A stretch of 13,665 bases of DNA from CAXGUU01 sp964012875 (GCA_964012875.1 CAXGUU010000054.1:1-13665), one strand, 5' to 3'. Positions 1 through 7,016 are shown, counted from the first letter of the stretch. Program-made: numbers and translations. Notes: generated from the sequence alone by a model not told the origin.

Positions 1-38
1 CCGTGGTTGGCGCTCATCGAACGTTTCGGTTCGGCCAC
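1..38 (-). CDS. Possible N-terminus of a further gene, cut by window edge
   Basis: After the MaoC stop, an open frame can start at a GTG at 38 or an ATG at 17 and runs off the left edge. It would begin M-A-E-P-K-R-S-M-S-A-N-H. No convincing ribosome-binding site precedes either start. The only support is position: same strand and about 20 nt after the MaoC stop, as expected for the next gene of this operon. The product cannot be recognised from 12 codons. Confidence 0.2.
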   Translation of the reverse strand, partial: MAEPKRSMSANH

Positions 39-58
39 GTCAATTGATTTTCGTTACT

Positions 59-547
59 TTAAGCCGGACGTTTCCTGATGACATATTGATGCTGGCCTTC
101 CATGACCAGCACGCCATCCTGGTTGTGTACGGTGGCGCGGAGGGTTAAGACGACGGTGGCGTTCTGCGGCCTGAGCCCTGCCACCTCAAGGCTGGGGTAA
201 ACCGTGTCACCGGTGAAAACGGGTTTCAGAAATCGACACGATGCTTCGGTGAACGCCACCAGGCTGTCATCGACAACGTGCGGGAACATGCCCGCACCGG
301 CGGCCGTTTGAATAAAGACCTGCATGCCATGCGCCAGCAGGCCCGGGTAGCCACGGCGTTTGCAGTACTCAACATCGTAGTGAATCGGATGGTTGTCGCC
401 CGAGGCCAACTGAAAGGCCGCGAACAAAGCATCGGTCATTGTTCTCGACGGCAGCGGAAATGTCTCACCGAGGGCGAAGTCTTCAAACCAACGGTTTTCT
501 GACAAGCGATGTGCGGCAGGGTCGAATTGTTGTTCTTCTGTTGTCAC
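59..547 (-). CDS. MaoC-like (R)-specific enoyl-CoA hydratase/dehydratase
   Basis: This 162-residue protein has a single hot-dog fold of the MaoC family, which hydrates or dehydrates 2-enoyl-CoA-type thioesters in the cytoplasm. The hydratase-2 motif is at residues 49-59 (S-G-D-N-H-P-I-H-Y-D), with the expected catalytic Asp51 and His56. The Asn usual at the third position of DxNPxH is His53 here. The following G-L-L-A-H-G stretch at 69-74 is also typical. I prefer the GTG at 547 because a GAAGGAG ribosome-binding site lies 8 nt upstream; the longer frame from a GTG at 574 would contain that site inside the gene. It is the last complete gene of the minus-strand run and follows the oxidase-subunit-like genes. 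With the P450 and acyl-CoA dehydrogenase upstream it suggests beta-oxidation-like chemistry. The substrate is unknown. Confidence 0.9.
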   Translation of the reverse strand: MTTEEQQFDPAAHRLSENRWFEDFALGETFPLPSRTMTDALFAAFQLASGDNHPIHYDVEYCKRRGYPGLLAHGMQVFIQTAAGAGMFPHVVDDSLVAFTEASCRFLKPVFTGDTVYPSLEVAGLRPQNATVVLTLRATVHNQDGVLVMEGQHQYVIRKRPA

Positions 548-552
548 GGGCA

Positions 553-672
553 CTACTCCTTCAGAATGCGACACCAGGTGACGGCAGCCCCTTTGTCCAG
601 TTTCAGGTCGACTGCCTTATCCGCGCCACACCGGATGTGCACGTCGCGTGCAGCCTGCTTGGAATCGACAGA
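553..672 (-). other. Coding-like open stretch between subunit IV and MaoC genes
   Basis: Directly after the TAG stop of the subunit IV-like gene, the same frame stays open for 39 codons and ends at a TAG inside the MaoC ribosome-binding region. The encoded residues look protein-like (for example A-D-K-A-V-D-L-K-L-D-K-G, then A-A-V-T-W) and the third codon positions are GC-rich. The only start codon in frame is a GTG at 642, giving 29 residues, without a clear ribosome-binding site. It may be a small gene, a remnant, or chance. A short hairpin (6-bp stem, TGCACG/CGTGCA, loop TCG) lies at 638-652. Confidence 0.2.
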
Positions 673-948
673 CTAAACGCCCTGCCAATACAAACCGCTC
701 AGCGTCAAACAGGCGATCACGGCCCAGACCTCGAAGGCAATACGCAGGGGCGGCGGCGCAGTTCTAAGTTCCATGAAGTCAAGAAATACGAAACGAATCT
801 TGATGAAGGTGATGATCAAGATCGCCGCTGTTGCATAGTGAAACTGATCTCCGAAACCCATGCCGTGCCCGAATTCCCATGACAAACCGGTGGCGAGGAT
901 CAGGCCGGCCCACACGATTGAGATTCTTGAACGCAATATCGATGCCAT
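673..948 (-). CDS. Small membrane protein, cytochrome c oxidase subunit IV (COX4_pro/NorF-like)
   Basis: This 91-residue protein has three predicted membrane helices at about 9-25, 39-58 and 67-88. The segment K-I-R-F-V-F-L-D-F-M-E-L-R at 50-62, followed by A-P-P-P-L-R, is characteristic of the small prokaryotic oxidase subunit IV / NorF-type proteins. These accompany subunit III-like proteins in heme-copper oxidases and nitric oxide reductases. The ATG at 948 lies only 3 nt after the stop of the subunit III-like gene, so the two are almost certainly translated together. No catalytic subunit (cox1 or norB) is nearby, so this is an orphan pair. Its likely role is as a structural partner of the subunit III-like protein; what complex it serves is unknown. 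Confidence 0.8.
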   Translation of the reverse strand: MASILRSRISIVWAGLILATGLSWEFGHGMGFGDQFHYATAAILIITFIKIRFVFLDFMELRTAPPPLRIAFEVWAVIACLTLSGLYWQGV

Positions 949-951
949 GGC

Positions 952-1539
952 TTACCGCATCAGGTACAACAGCGCGAACAGCGCTATCCACAGAATATCG
1001 ACCAGGTGCCAGAAGCAGGCACCACTTTCGAGCACCGTCAATCCGGATTCGTTCAATTCCCCCGACCTGACCGTGTGCCACAGGAAAAACAGCACGCCAA
1101 TACCGATGATCACGTGCAGCAGATGAATGCCTGTCATCAGGTAGTAATACATGAAGAAGTTGTTGGTCTCGATGGTGAGACCGGCTCGAATCTTCTCGCC
1201 CCACTCGAAATACTTAACCCCGATAAAAGCAAAGCCACACAGCACGGCGAAGGCGAAACCGCGGCCCGCAAATCGCTTTTCATTGTTCCTGGCCGCATGC
1301 AGGGCCATGGCAACGAACCATGAACTGGTTAAAAGCACGAGAGTGTTGATCGCACCGAAAGTCTGGTTCAGCGACAGTTGCTGCTCAGCGAACAATGCGA
1401 CTTCCTGCGAGCGGTCGTAGACAAAGACCGAAAACAACAGCGTGAAAATTATCACGTCGCCGATGATGAACATCCATACGCCCACCTCCCCGGGCAGGCG
1501 AGGTGTCGCCGAGCCCGGCTGCTCTATCATTGATGACAT
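952..1539 (-). CDS. Cytochrome c oxidase subunit III family protein (NorE-like)
   Basis: This 195-residue integral membrane protein has five helices at about 19-41, 63-83, 94-110, 127-153 and 173-193. Family hallmarks are G-E-V-G-V-W-M-F-I-I-G-D at 17-28, K-Y-F-E-W-G-E-K at 109-116, T-G-I-H-L-L-H-V at 136-143 and F-W-H-L-V-D-I-L-W-I at 177-186. NorE-type members are five-helix relatives of oxidase subunit III and are accessory, not catalytic. An open frame extends up to 1773, but that part overlaps the upstream membrane-protein gene, so the real start is ATG 1539 (or ATG 1530); neither has a strong ribosome-binding site. It lies 23 nt after the upstream stop and 3 nt before the subunit IV-like gene. 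The absence of any cox1, cox2 or nor genes suggests recruitment to another electron-transfer or assembly task. Confidence 0.85.
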   Translation of the reverse strand: MSSMIEQPGSATPRLPGEVGVWMFIIGDVIIFTLLFSVFVYDRSQEVALFAEQQLSLNQTFGAINTLVLLTSSWFVAMALHAARNNEKRFAGRGFAFAVLCGFAFIGVKYFEWGEKIRAGLTIETNNFFMYYYLMTGIHLLHVIIGIGVLFFLWHTVRSGELNESGLTVLESGACFWHLVDILWIALFALLYLMR

Positions 1540-1562
1540 CAGATGGTTGGATTCGGCAGCAG

Positions 1563-2267
1563 TCAGGCCGTCGCGTTTTGTTCGATTTGCGCCTGGCGCT
1601 TGATCGCGGCCGTCGTTATGAACGGCATGAACACGTACCAGGTAAAAAAGACCGCAAATGGCACCCACCAAACGAACAGTCCGTCCCAGGCAAAGGGCCC
1701 GGTTTTGAAAAACGTCAGCAGCCCGCCCGGCATGAACAGTACCGCGACCCACAGGTTGTAGTATCCGACCCAACGCGGAAAAACCGGGGTGTCACTCGTA
1801 TCACTCAGAATGCACAGGCCGAGCGAAATGTTCTGGATGATGAATGGTGCAAAGGTCATGAGCATGGTGATCCAGCCGAGGTCGTTCAACATGCGTAACA
1901 TCTCCGGAGCCTGATCAGGTCGAAAGGCAGCGCCGGTAAAAAAAACACCACAAATGACAAAAATCAGACTTGAAACACAGCCGCCTCCGAGCTGGGTCAT
2001 GGTGTACGGTCCGGTTCCACCTTCGATGTGCCGCATCACGCTCGCAAGTGCAGCGGCAAACGAGCAAATGAAGCAGGCACTGGACATGATCAGCAGCACG
2101 CCCAGCCGCATCGAGAGGGTGTTCTCCTGGTAGATTTCAGCCACTGCGACCGCATCGAGATCGGGCGAAATCGGCGGAATGAAATCGGCCAACAGGTATC
2201 CGGCCAGCGCGATGACTGCAAAACCCAGTGCAGACCAGGCGCAGACCAATCGGTTTCGAGTGCTCAT
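1563..2267 (-). CDS. Six-helix membrane protein of unknown function
   Basis: This 234-residue, very hydrophobic protein has predicted membrane helices at about 9-30, 53-77, 94-114, 130-152, 168-187 and 195-219. No catalytic motif or heme-ligand pattern is obvious to me. The start is well fixed: ATG 2267 is preceded by an AAAGGAGGAG ribosome-binding site with 4 nt spacing, the best in the window. It is first in the run that continues with the subunit III-like and subunit IV-like genes, 23 nt before the former, so the three probably form a membrane module. I recognise no named family. A partner or anchor for the oxidase-like subunits is the simplest guess from context. Confidence 0.75.
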   Translation of the reverse strand: MSTRNRLVCAWSALGFAVIALAGYLLADFIPPISPDLDAVAVAEIYQENTLSMRLGVLLIMSSACFICSFAAALASVMRHIEGGTGPYTMTQLGGGCVSSLIFVICGVFFTGAAFRPDQAPEMLRMLNDLGWITMLMTFAPFIIQNISLGLCILSDTSDTPVFPRWVGYYNLWVAVLFMPGGLLTFFKTGPFAWDGLFVWWVPFAVFFTWYVFMPFITTAAIKRQAQIEQNATA

Positions 2268-2509
2268 TCAACTCCTCCTTTGAATGGAACGGCCGCTACA
2301 ATCTGGCGAATACTGGACCGAATATCAAGCCAGATTTCTTGCCTGCCCAGCAAGAAATCTGCTGAGGGCGGTGATATAAGCCCGTTTCTAGCCGCGCGGT
2401 CCGCCGCCCGTTATGCACAGCGCGGCTTGTTCGTACCGGTCACTCGCCAATGCGTAGCGTGTGATGGATTCGCCGGCACCGTGAACGCTGGCATGCGTTG
2501 GGGATCATC
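2268..2509 (-). promoter_or_regulatory. Regulatory gap: perfect 12-bp inverted repeat and candidate promoter
   Basis: This 242-bp gap has no convincing gene. It contains a perfect inverted repeat, CAGATTTCTTGC at 2331-2342 and GCAAGAAATCTG at 2350-2361, separated by 7 nt. On the minus strand it is followed after 2 nt by TTGATA (2328-2323), a good -35 match, and 17 nt later by CAGATT (2305-2300), a poor -10. If that promoter is real, the repeat is centred near -53, a usual place for an activator. A second inverted repeat, AATCTGGC (2300-2307) with GCCAGATT (2329-2336), overlaps the first. No T tract follows, so a Rho-independent terminator is unlikely. It probably controls the membrane-protein, subunit III, subunit IV and MaoC run. 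Confidence 0.4.
2331..2361. repeat. Perfect inverted repeat, 12-bp arms, 7-bp spacer
   Basis: Arms are 2331-2342 and 2350-2361, with no mismatch. The centre-to-centre distance of the arms is 19 bp, about two helical turns, which fits a dimeric transcription factor site. It could also fold as an RNA hairpin, but no terminator-like T run follows on either strand. Confidence 0.85.
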
Positions 2510-3724
2510 CTAGAGCTCGCCTCGTTTTAAAGGCGACTCGACATCTTTTGCATCAAGCCCCAGTTCGTAAAGGCTGATCTGGCCCAGACAGACATCACTG
2601 CTGGGCTGCATCATGGTCGCCGTCGCGCCGTCGCGAAAGTAGCGCTCCAACGGCGAGCCCTTGAACAAGGCATGCGCGCCACCCATTTCCAGAGATGAAC
2701 GGGTGGTCTGCGCCACGCTTTCGCCGACGATGTATTTGGCGCGAAAGAACGCTGCCTGAGCTTCCGTGGTCTGGCCTTCCGCATCGGCCAGCCAGGCGGC
2801 ATGGCGCAGCAACCAGCGCGCGCTCTCAAGGCGTGCACTCATTTCGCCGATGCGCCGGCGAATATCTGGATGATAGGCAAGCGACTGGCTGAAACCCTTG
2901 GGCTCGCGGTTCTGCACGACCTGTTTGATTTGATTCAGTGTTGCCAGCCCCAAGCCGAGATAAACAGCGGTATACGGCAGATTGATCATCGATTCGTGGG
3001 TGGCTAGAAATTCGCCAATGCTGGGCACGATAACTTCATCGAACGCCATCTCGAAGGGGACGAAACAATCCTTGAGAATAACGTTGTCGCTGCAGGTCGC
3101 CCGCATTCCGAGAGTGTCCCACACGCGCTCCACGGTCACGCCAGGTCCCTCGGTTGGCACGATCACCATGATGACCGACTCCGGATTCGCGACATGTTCG
3201 GGATGCACGCAAATCAGCGCGAGATCACTGGAACCGAACATTGAGGCGAATGCTTTTTTTCCGTTCAGCAGATAGCCACCCTCTGTTTTCCGCGCCTGCG
3301 TAGAACTCGCCCGCGTCACGTAAAGCAAGTTGGTGGTGCCGGCCTCGGAGATCAAATTCGCCATCAGCTTGCCCTGCTGGCACACAAGATCACCAACGCG
3401 CGAACGAATGTCAGGCGAAAACGCGTCAGTCGCTGTCAGGGTGTAGGTCGCGACGCAGTGCATATTGAAACTGAGCGCCGTTGCCGCACACCCCTGCGCC
3501 AGCTCTTCCATCGCCAGCGTGTGACCCAAGAGCCCGGCGCCGAGACCACCGTACGTTTTGGGGATTAGCAGGCCGAACAAACCTGCTTCTTTCAGTAGCG
3601 CATAGTTCTCCTCGGGGGCGGTTGCATCCCGGTCGTGAACCTCAGATTGCTGCCGAAATTCAGCTGCGAGTTCGCGGCATTTTGCCTGTAACGCACTATC
3701 GGCGTCGTTCATCTCGAAATTCAT
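2510..3724 (-). CDS. Acyl-CoA dehydrogenase-family flavoprotein lacking the usual catalytic Glu
   Basis: This 404-residue protein has the full acyl-CoA dehydrogenase fold: N-terminal helical domain at about 1-120 (G-L-F-G-L-L-I-P-K-T-Y-G-G at 48-60), beta domain at about 121-235 (S-E-A-G-T-T-N at 126-132, L-N-G-K-K-A-F at 153-159) and C-terminal helical domain to the end (R-Y-F-R-D-G at 361-366). Such FAD enzymes normally oxidise acyl-CoA to 2-enoyl-CoA. At the place of the usual base (Glu376 of medium-chain enzymes) it has Gly356, and at the isovaleryl/long-chain alternative position it has Asn about 248. It may therefore use another residue or act as a flavin monooxygenase-type relative. 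The ATG at 3724 has only a weak ribosome-binding site; ATG 3712 is possible. It follows the P450 by 69 nt and is probably co-transcribed with it. Confidence 0.88.
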   Translation of the reverse strand: MNFEMNDADSALQAKCRELAAEFRQQSEVHDRDATAPEENYALLKEAGLFGLLIPKTYGGLGAGLLGHTLAMEELAQGCAATALSFNMHCVATYTLTATDAFSPDIRSRVGDLVCQQGKLMANLISEAGTTNLLYVTRASSTQARKTEGGYLLNGKKAFASMFGSSDLALICVHPEHVANPESVIMVIVPTEGPGVTVERVWDTLGMRATCSDNVILKDCFVPFEMAFDEVIVPSIGEFLATHESMINLPYTAVYLGLGLATLNQIKQVVQNREPKGFSQSLAYHPDIRRRIGEMSARLESARWLLRHAAWLADAEGQTTEAQAAFFRAKYIVGESVAQTTRSSLEMGGAHALFKGSPLERYFRDGATATMMQPSSDVCLGQISLYELGLDAKDVESPLKRGEL

Positions 3725-3793
3725 GGCTAACTATCTCGCTGGTCGCAAAAAGGTACTGAGCGCCGCACTTACCGCTCGCACAGGGGCTGCCCC

Positions 3794-5095
3794 TCAGTTC
3801 TGTTTCAATCGCAACGGCAAAATCGAGTAACCCAGCACATGAGTCTGCTTGATGCGGGTGGCCTGGCCACAAAGCTCCAGTCGATCGAGGTGGGGCAGCA
3901 ACGCTTTCAGGCTCGCCAGGAGTTCGGCGCGCGCGAGATTGGTGCCCAGACAGAAATGCGCGCCGAAGCCAAAAGTCAGGTGGGGGTTTGGTGAGCGCGC
4001 AATGTCAAAGCTGTAGGGATTGCTGAACACACGCTCGTCGCGATTGGCCGACGGATAGAACATCCCGACCGTATCGCCCGCACGAATACGTGTTCCGGCC
4101 AGGGTGAAGTCCTCGACCGCGGTTCGCAGAAAACTGCCGACCGGCGAAGTCCAGCGCAGCACTTCCTCGACAGCCCGGGGCAGTAACGACGAATCGTCCC
4201 GCAACCGTGCGAGCTGTTCGGGGTGTTGAATAAATGCCTCGATACCACCAGCCAGCGCGTTACGGGTCGTGTCGTTGCCGGCAGCGATCAGCAAAAGCAG
4301 GTAGCCATTCAATTGCTGATCGGTCAGGGTTTTTCCCTGGACCTTATGGTGCACCATGCAATCGATGAGGCCGCCACGTTCAGCGCCGTTGGCGCGGCTC
4401 TCACGGATGAGCTCCGCGAGGTAACTGCGAAACTCGTAGAGATTGCGGTAACCCGCAGCGCCTGCGCTCTCACCGGGACGACGGTTGTCGTCATCAATCT
4501 CCCCGATCGAAGCCTTCGACCACACCAGGATTTGCTTCCAGTCATCCGGCGCGAGGCCCATGATTTCACCAACCGCCACGAGCGGGAGCTTGCAGGCCAG
4601 GCCATTGACAACATCAAGGCCCTCTTCGCGTGCCGCGGGAGACTCAAGGGCGGCCATGTATTCGTCAGTGAACGTTTCGGCCAGCGCTTCGAAACGTGGC
4701 CGCATGGCGCGCATCGCCCCCTGTGTATAGGCCCAACTGCTCAGCTTTCTGACATGTCGATGCCGCGGATTATCCATGAACACCATGTCGGGTGGCTCGT
4801 CCGGGTCCCAGTTATGATCGCTGCCGAAGGAATCGACGCCGGCACGGCCAATCTCCGGCTCGTCCTTGAGCTTGAGCCGCAGACGCGGGCCACCGTTGAT
4901 GAAGATGTCGGGGTGGTCGGAAACGGTCATGACGTCGTCGTAGCGCGTGACCGCCCAGAACGGTTCGACATCGTCGCGCTCGTACCAATAAACCGGCGCC
5001 TGCTCGCGTAACAAATCCCACGCCGACCAGGGATAGCCCTGCGACTGATAATCTGTCGGCCGGTGAATATTGATGGCGCCTAAATCCACTCGCAT
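3794..5095 (-). CDS. Cytochrome P450, soluble bacterial type
   Basis: This 433-residue soluble P450 has all the core motifs. The I-helix oxygen-activation segment A-G-N-D-T-T is at 272-277. The K-helix E-x-x-R is Glu311 to Arg314. The heme-binding loop F-G-F-G-A-H-F-C-L-G has Cys382 as axial thiolate ligand. There is no signal peptide or membrane anchor. The overall pattern, including D-N-P-R-H-R-H-V-R-K-L near residue 108, resembles bacterial P450s that hydroxylate steroids, terpenes or alkyl chains, but I cannot assign a CYP number. No ferredoxin or reductase gene is in the window, so electrons must come from elsewhere. ATG 5095 is preferred because a GAGAG site is 7 nt upstream; a GTG at 5101 is nearly on top of that site. 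The acyl-CoA dehydrogenase-like gene follows. Confidence 0.95.
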   Translation of the reverse strand: MRVDLGAINIHRPTDYQSQGYPWSAWDLLREQAPVYWYERDDVEPFWAVTRYDDVMTVSDHPDIFINGGPRLRLKLKDEPEIGRAGVDSFGSDHNWDPDEPPDMVFMDNPRHRHVRKLSSWAYTQGAMRAMRPRFEALAETFTDEYMAALESPAAREEGLDVVNGLACKLPLVAVGEIMGLAPDDWKQILVWSKASIGEIDDDNRRPGESAGAAGYRNLYEFRSYLAELIRESRANGAERGGLIDCMVHHKVQGKTLTDQQLNGYLLLLIAAGNDTTRNALAGGIEAFIQHPEQLARLRDDSSLLPRAVEEVLRWTSPVGSFLRTAVEDFTLAGTRIRAGDTVGMFYPSANRDERVFSNPYSFDIARSPNPHLTFGFGAHFCLGTNLARAELLASLKALLPHLDRLELCGQATRIKQTHVLGYSILPLRLKQN

Positions 5096-5249
5096 GTTCA
5101 CACTCTCAAATTGGCCTCCAACGATATCACTCCGCTAACGCCGGCGCGTGCTCAGCAGCCGGAACGCGGCGAAACCAATTGATCCGGGTTTCCCCGCAAC
5201 CGTGATTCCGATTTAATGGTTATCTGATCATTGAAGAGGATAACAAGCC
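5096..5249. promoter_or_regulatory. Divergent intergenic region between P450 and MetE-like genes
   Basis: About 150 bp separate the minus-strand P450 from the plus-strand MetE-like gene, so both promoters should lie here. I see no strong -35/-10 pair on either strand. Two short dyads are present: GAAACC (5171-5176) with GGTTTC (5187-5192), and GTTATC (5219-5224) with GATAAC (5239-5244). The second would overlap the ribosome-binding region of the MetE-like gene and could serve as an operator. Neither is statistically compelling alone. Confidence 0.3.
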
Positions 5250-6434
5250 TTGCAGACTAGCAATGATCGCATACTGACAACGCACGTCGGTTCGCTGCCG
5301 CGTTCAGATGCCCTGCTCGCCATGTTGAATGACATGGAACAGGACAAGGCCGTCGATCGCGTTCGGTTTCGCGAAAAGGCCAAAAACGAAATCGCCGAGG
5401 CCGTGCGCCAGCAACGTGATTGCGGCGTCGATATCGCCGGCGATGGGGAAATACCGCGTTTGGGCTTCTCCATCTATGCCAAGAACCGCATGTCGGGATT
5501 TGGGGGTTTTTCCGACCGCGGTACGGTGACTGATTTCGCCAAGTTTCCGAAATATGCCGAATTCATGGCGCGCCGCGCCGGTATCGACACCATCACCGAG
5601 TCGGCCACGACCTGGAAGATGCCGCAATGTGTCGGAGCGCTTGAGTACGATCCGGCGCAGGCGGCTGAGGAACTCGATTTGTTCGATGAGGTTCTGGCCG
5701 AAGAGTCCACCGACTTCGCCGGTACTTTTGTGACGGCCGCAACCCCGGGCATTCTCTCGACCACCTTGTTTCGCGCCGCGGATCACCCGGTCTACAAAGA
5801 CGACGCCGCCTACGTCGACGCGCTCGCTGCGGCCATGAAAATCGAATACGAAATGATCGTCGCGCGTGGTCACGATCTGCAGCTCGACGCACCCGATCTC
5901 GGGCTTGAACGCCAGATCATGTATCTCGACCGCAGCGAGTCTGAATTCCTGGAACGCGTGGATCTGCATATCGCGGCGCTGAACAAGGCGCTGGAAAATA
6001 TCCCACGTGAAAAAGTCCGGCTGCATCTGTGCTGGGGCAACTGGGAGGGACCACACTGCGACGACATCGACCTCGAACCGCTGCTGCCTTTCCTCTACAA
6101 GGCAAACGTTGGAGGTTTTTCGCTGGCCTGTGCCAACCCGCGCCACAATCACGAAATAGAATTGTTTCGCACGCAACCGCCACCTAACGACTGGGTACTG
6201 TATCCGGGCTGCATCGACGTGACTTATAACTACCTTGAGCACCCCGGTGTAGTCGCCAAGCGAATTCTTGAGTTCGTCGATGTCATTGGTGATCGGGAAC
6301 GGGTGGTTGCAAGCACCGATTGTGGATTCTCCACCTTCGCCGGTTACGTCATGGTGGCCGAAGATGTGGCATGGGCGAAATTGAAAGCCTTGAGCGATGG
6401 TGCGGCTCTGGCAAGCAAAAAACTATGGGGCTGA
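5250..6434 (+). CDS. MetE-like zinc-dependent methyl/alkyltransferase (single catalytic domain)
   Basis: This 394-residue protein is one (beta-alpha)8 barrel of the cobalamin-independent methionine synthase C-terminal type. It opens with T-T-H-V-G-S-L-P-R at 10-18. Members move a methyl or alkyl group onto a zinc-bound thiol. Three zinc ligands are visible: His259 and Cys261 in H-L-C-W-G-N-W and Cys358 in S-T-D-C-G-F. The fourth, a Glu in relatives that read S-F-E-G-A-N-P-R-H, is Ala293 here (S-L-A-C-A-N-P-R-H), with a Cys at 294. The short single-domain form and altered site argue against ordinary methionine synthesis and recall thiol transferases such as epoxyalkane:coenzyme M transferase. 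The start is TTG 5250: an in-frame stop lies just upstream and AGAGGA is 9 nt before it. The cupin follows after 7 nt. Confidence 0.87.
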   Translation: MQTSNDRILTTHVGSLPRSDALLAMLNDMEQDKAVDRVRFREKAKNEIAEAVRQQRDCGVDIAGDGEIPRLGFSIYAKNRMSGFGGFSDRGTVTDFAKFPKYAEFMARRAGIDTITESATTWKMPQCVGALEYDPAQAAEELDLFDEVLAEESTDFAGTFVTAATPGILSTTLFRAADHPVYKDDAAYVDALAAAMKIEYEMIVARGHDLQLDAPDLGLERQIMYLDRSESEFLERVDLHIAALNKALENIPREKVRLHLCWGNWEGPHCDDIDLEPLLPFLYKANVGGFSLACANPRHNHEIELFRTQPPPNDWVLYPGCIDVTYNYLEHPGVVAKRILEFVDVIGDRERVVASTDCGFSTFAGYVMVAEDVAWAKLKALSDGAALASKKLWG

Positions 6435-6441
6435 TATTCCA

Positions 6442-7008
6442 ATGAAACGTACGATGACCAAGCAAGAAATTGATGCCCGGACCGGTCGTTTTTCTGATCT
6501 GCAGGCCATGACGACACCCATCGATCGCGGCGTCGTGTCGCAGGATGCGATGGATGTCGTTTTTGCGCGCAAGATCATGCCCGTCATCATGGAAAAGACC
6601 AAAAACCCATTTGGTGACACCGGCGCCATCTACGGCGCCAACGGGCTGACCATGAACATATCCGTGCTGCCCGCCGGGCAAGGTCCGTGCCTGCACGCGC
6701 ACAAGACGACCTATGAAACCTTCATCGTGCTCGATGGCTCGATTACGTTTCATGTTGGCGAACCGGGCGAAGAAAAAGATGTCACCCTCGGGCGCTGGGA
6801 TACGTTTTCGTGCCCACCCGAAGTATTCCGCGGCTTCAATAATGCCAGCGACACCGAGGAAGCCGTTCTTCTGACCGTTATCAGCGGTTCGCCCGATGCC
6901 CGCGACGATGTCGATGTTCCGGTCGCCATCACCGAACACTTGCGGGGCACTTACGGTCAGGCCGTGGTCGATGAGTTCACCAAGGTCGTAGCCCTGCCCG
7001 AAGCCTAA
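6442..7008 (+). CDS. Cupin-domain protein
   Basis: This 188-residue protein has one cupin beta-barrel at about 66-150. Motif 1 is clear: G-P-C-L-H-A-H-K-T-T-Y-E-T-F at 81-94, with His85, His87 and Glu92 as metal ligands. Motif 2 (C-P-P-E-V-F-R-G-F-N-N at 124-134) has Arg130 where the fourth ligand, His, is normal. The protein may therefore bind metal with three ligands or bind a small molecule without catalysis. The frame is open back to 6397, but that would overlap the MetE-like gene; ATG 6442, 7 nt after its stop, fits the compact operon. It lies between a zinc transferase gene and the Ggt-family gene, 8 nt before the latter. Role unknown: dioxygenase, isomerase and sensor are all possible. 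Confidence 0.8.
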   Translation: MKRTMTKQEIDARTGRFSDLQAMTTPIDRGVVSQDAMDVVFARKIMPVIMEKTKNPFGDTGAIYGANGLTMNISVLPAGQGPCLHAHKTTYETFIVLDGSITFHVGEPGEEKDVTLGRWDTFSCPPEVFRGFNNASDTEEAVLLTVISGSPDARDDVDVPVAITEHLRGTYGQAVVDEFTKVVALPEA

Positions 7009-7016
7009 TAGCCATC

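Noticed and set aside
1540..1773. N-terminal extension of the subunit III-like frame
   Set aside because: It overlaps the preceding membrane-protein gene in another frame and its residues are not membrane-protein-like; subunit III homology starts after 1539.
3782..3794. AGGGG-CTG-CCCCT hairpin at the P450 stop as a terminator
   Set aside because: The stem is only 5 bp, no T tract follows, and the next gene starts only 69 nt after the P450 stop on the same strand, so the two are likely co-transcribed.
4223..5011. 262-codon plus-strand open frame opposite the P450
   Set aside because: It is antisense to a gene with all P450 motifs, has no recognisable domain, and is explained by GC-rich codon bias.
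5304..6242. 312-codon minus-strand open frame opposite the MetE-like gene
   Set aside because: Shadow frame of a well-supported gene with no recognisable motif.
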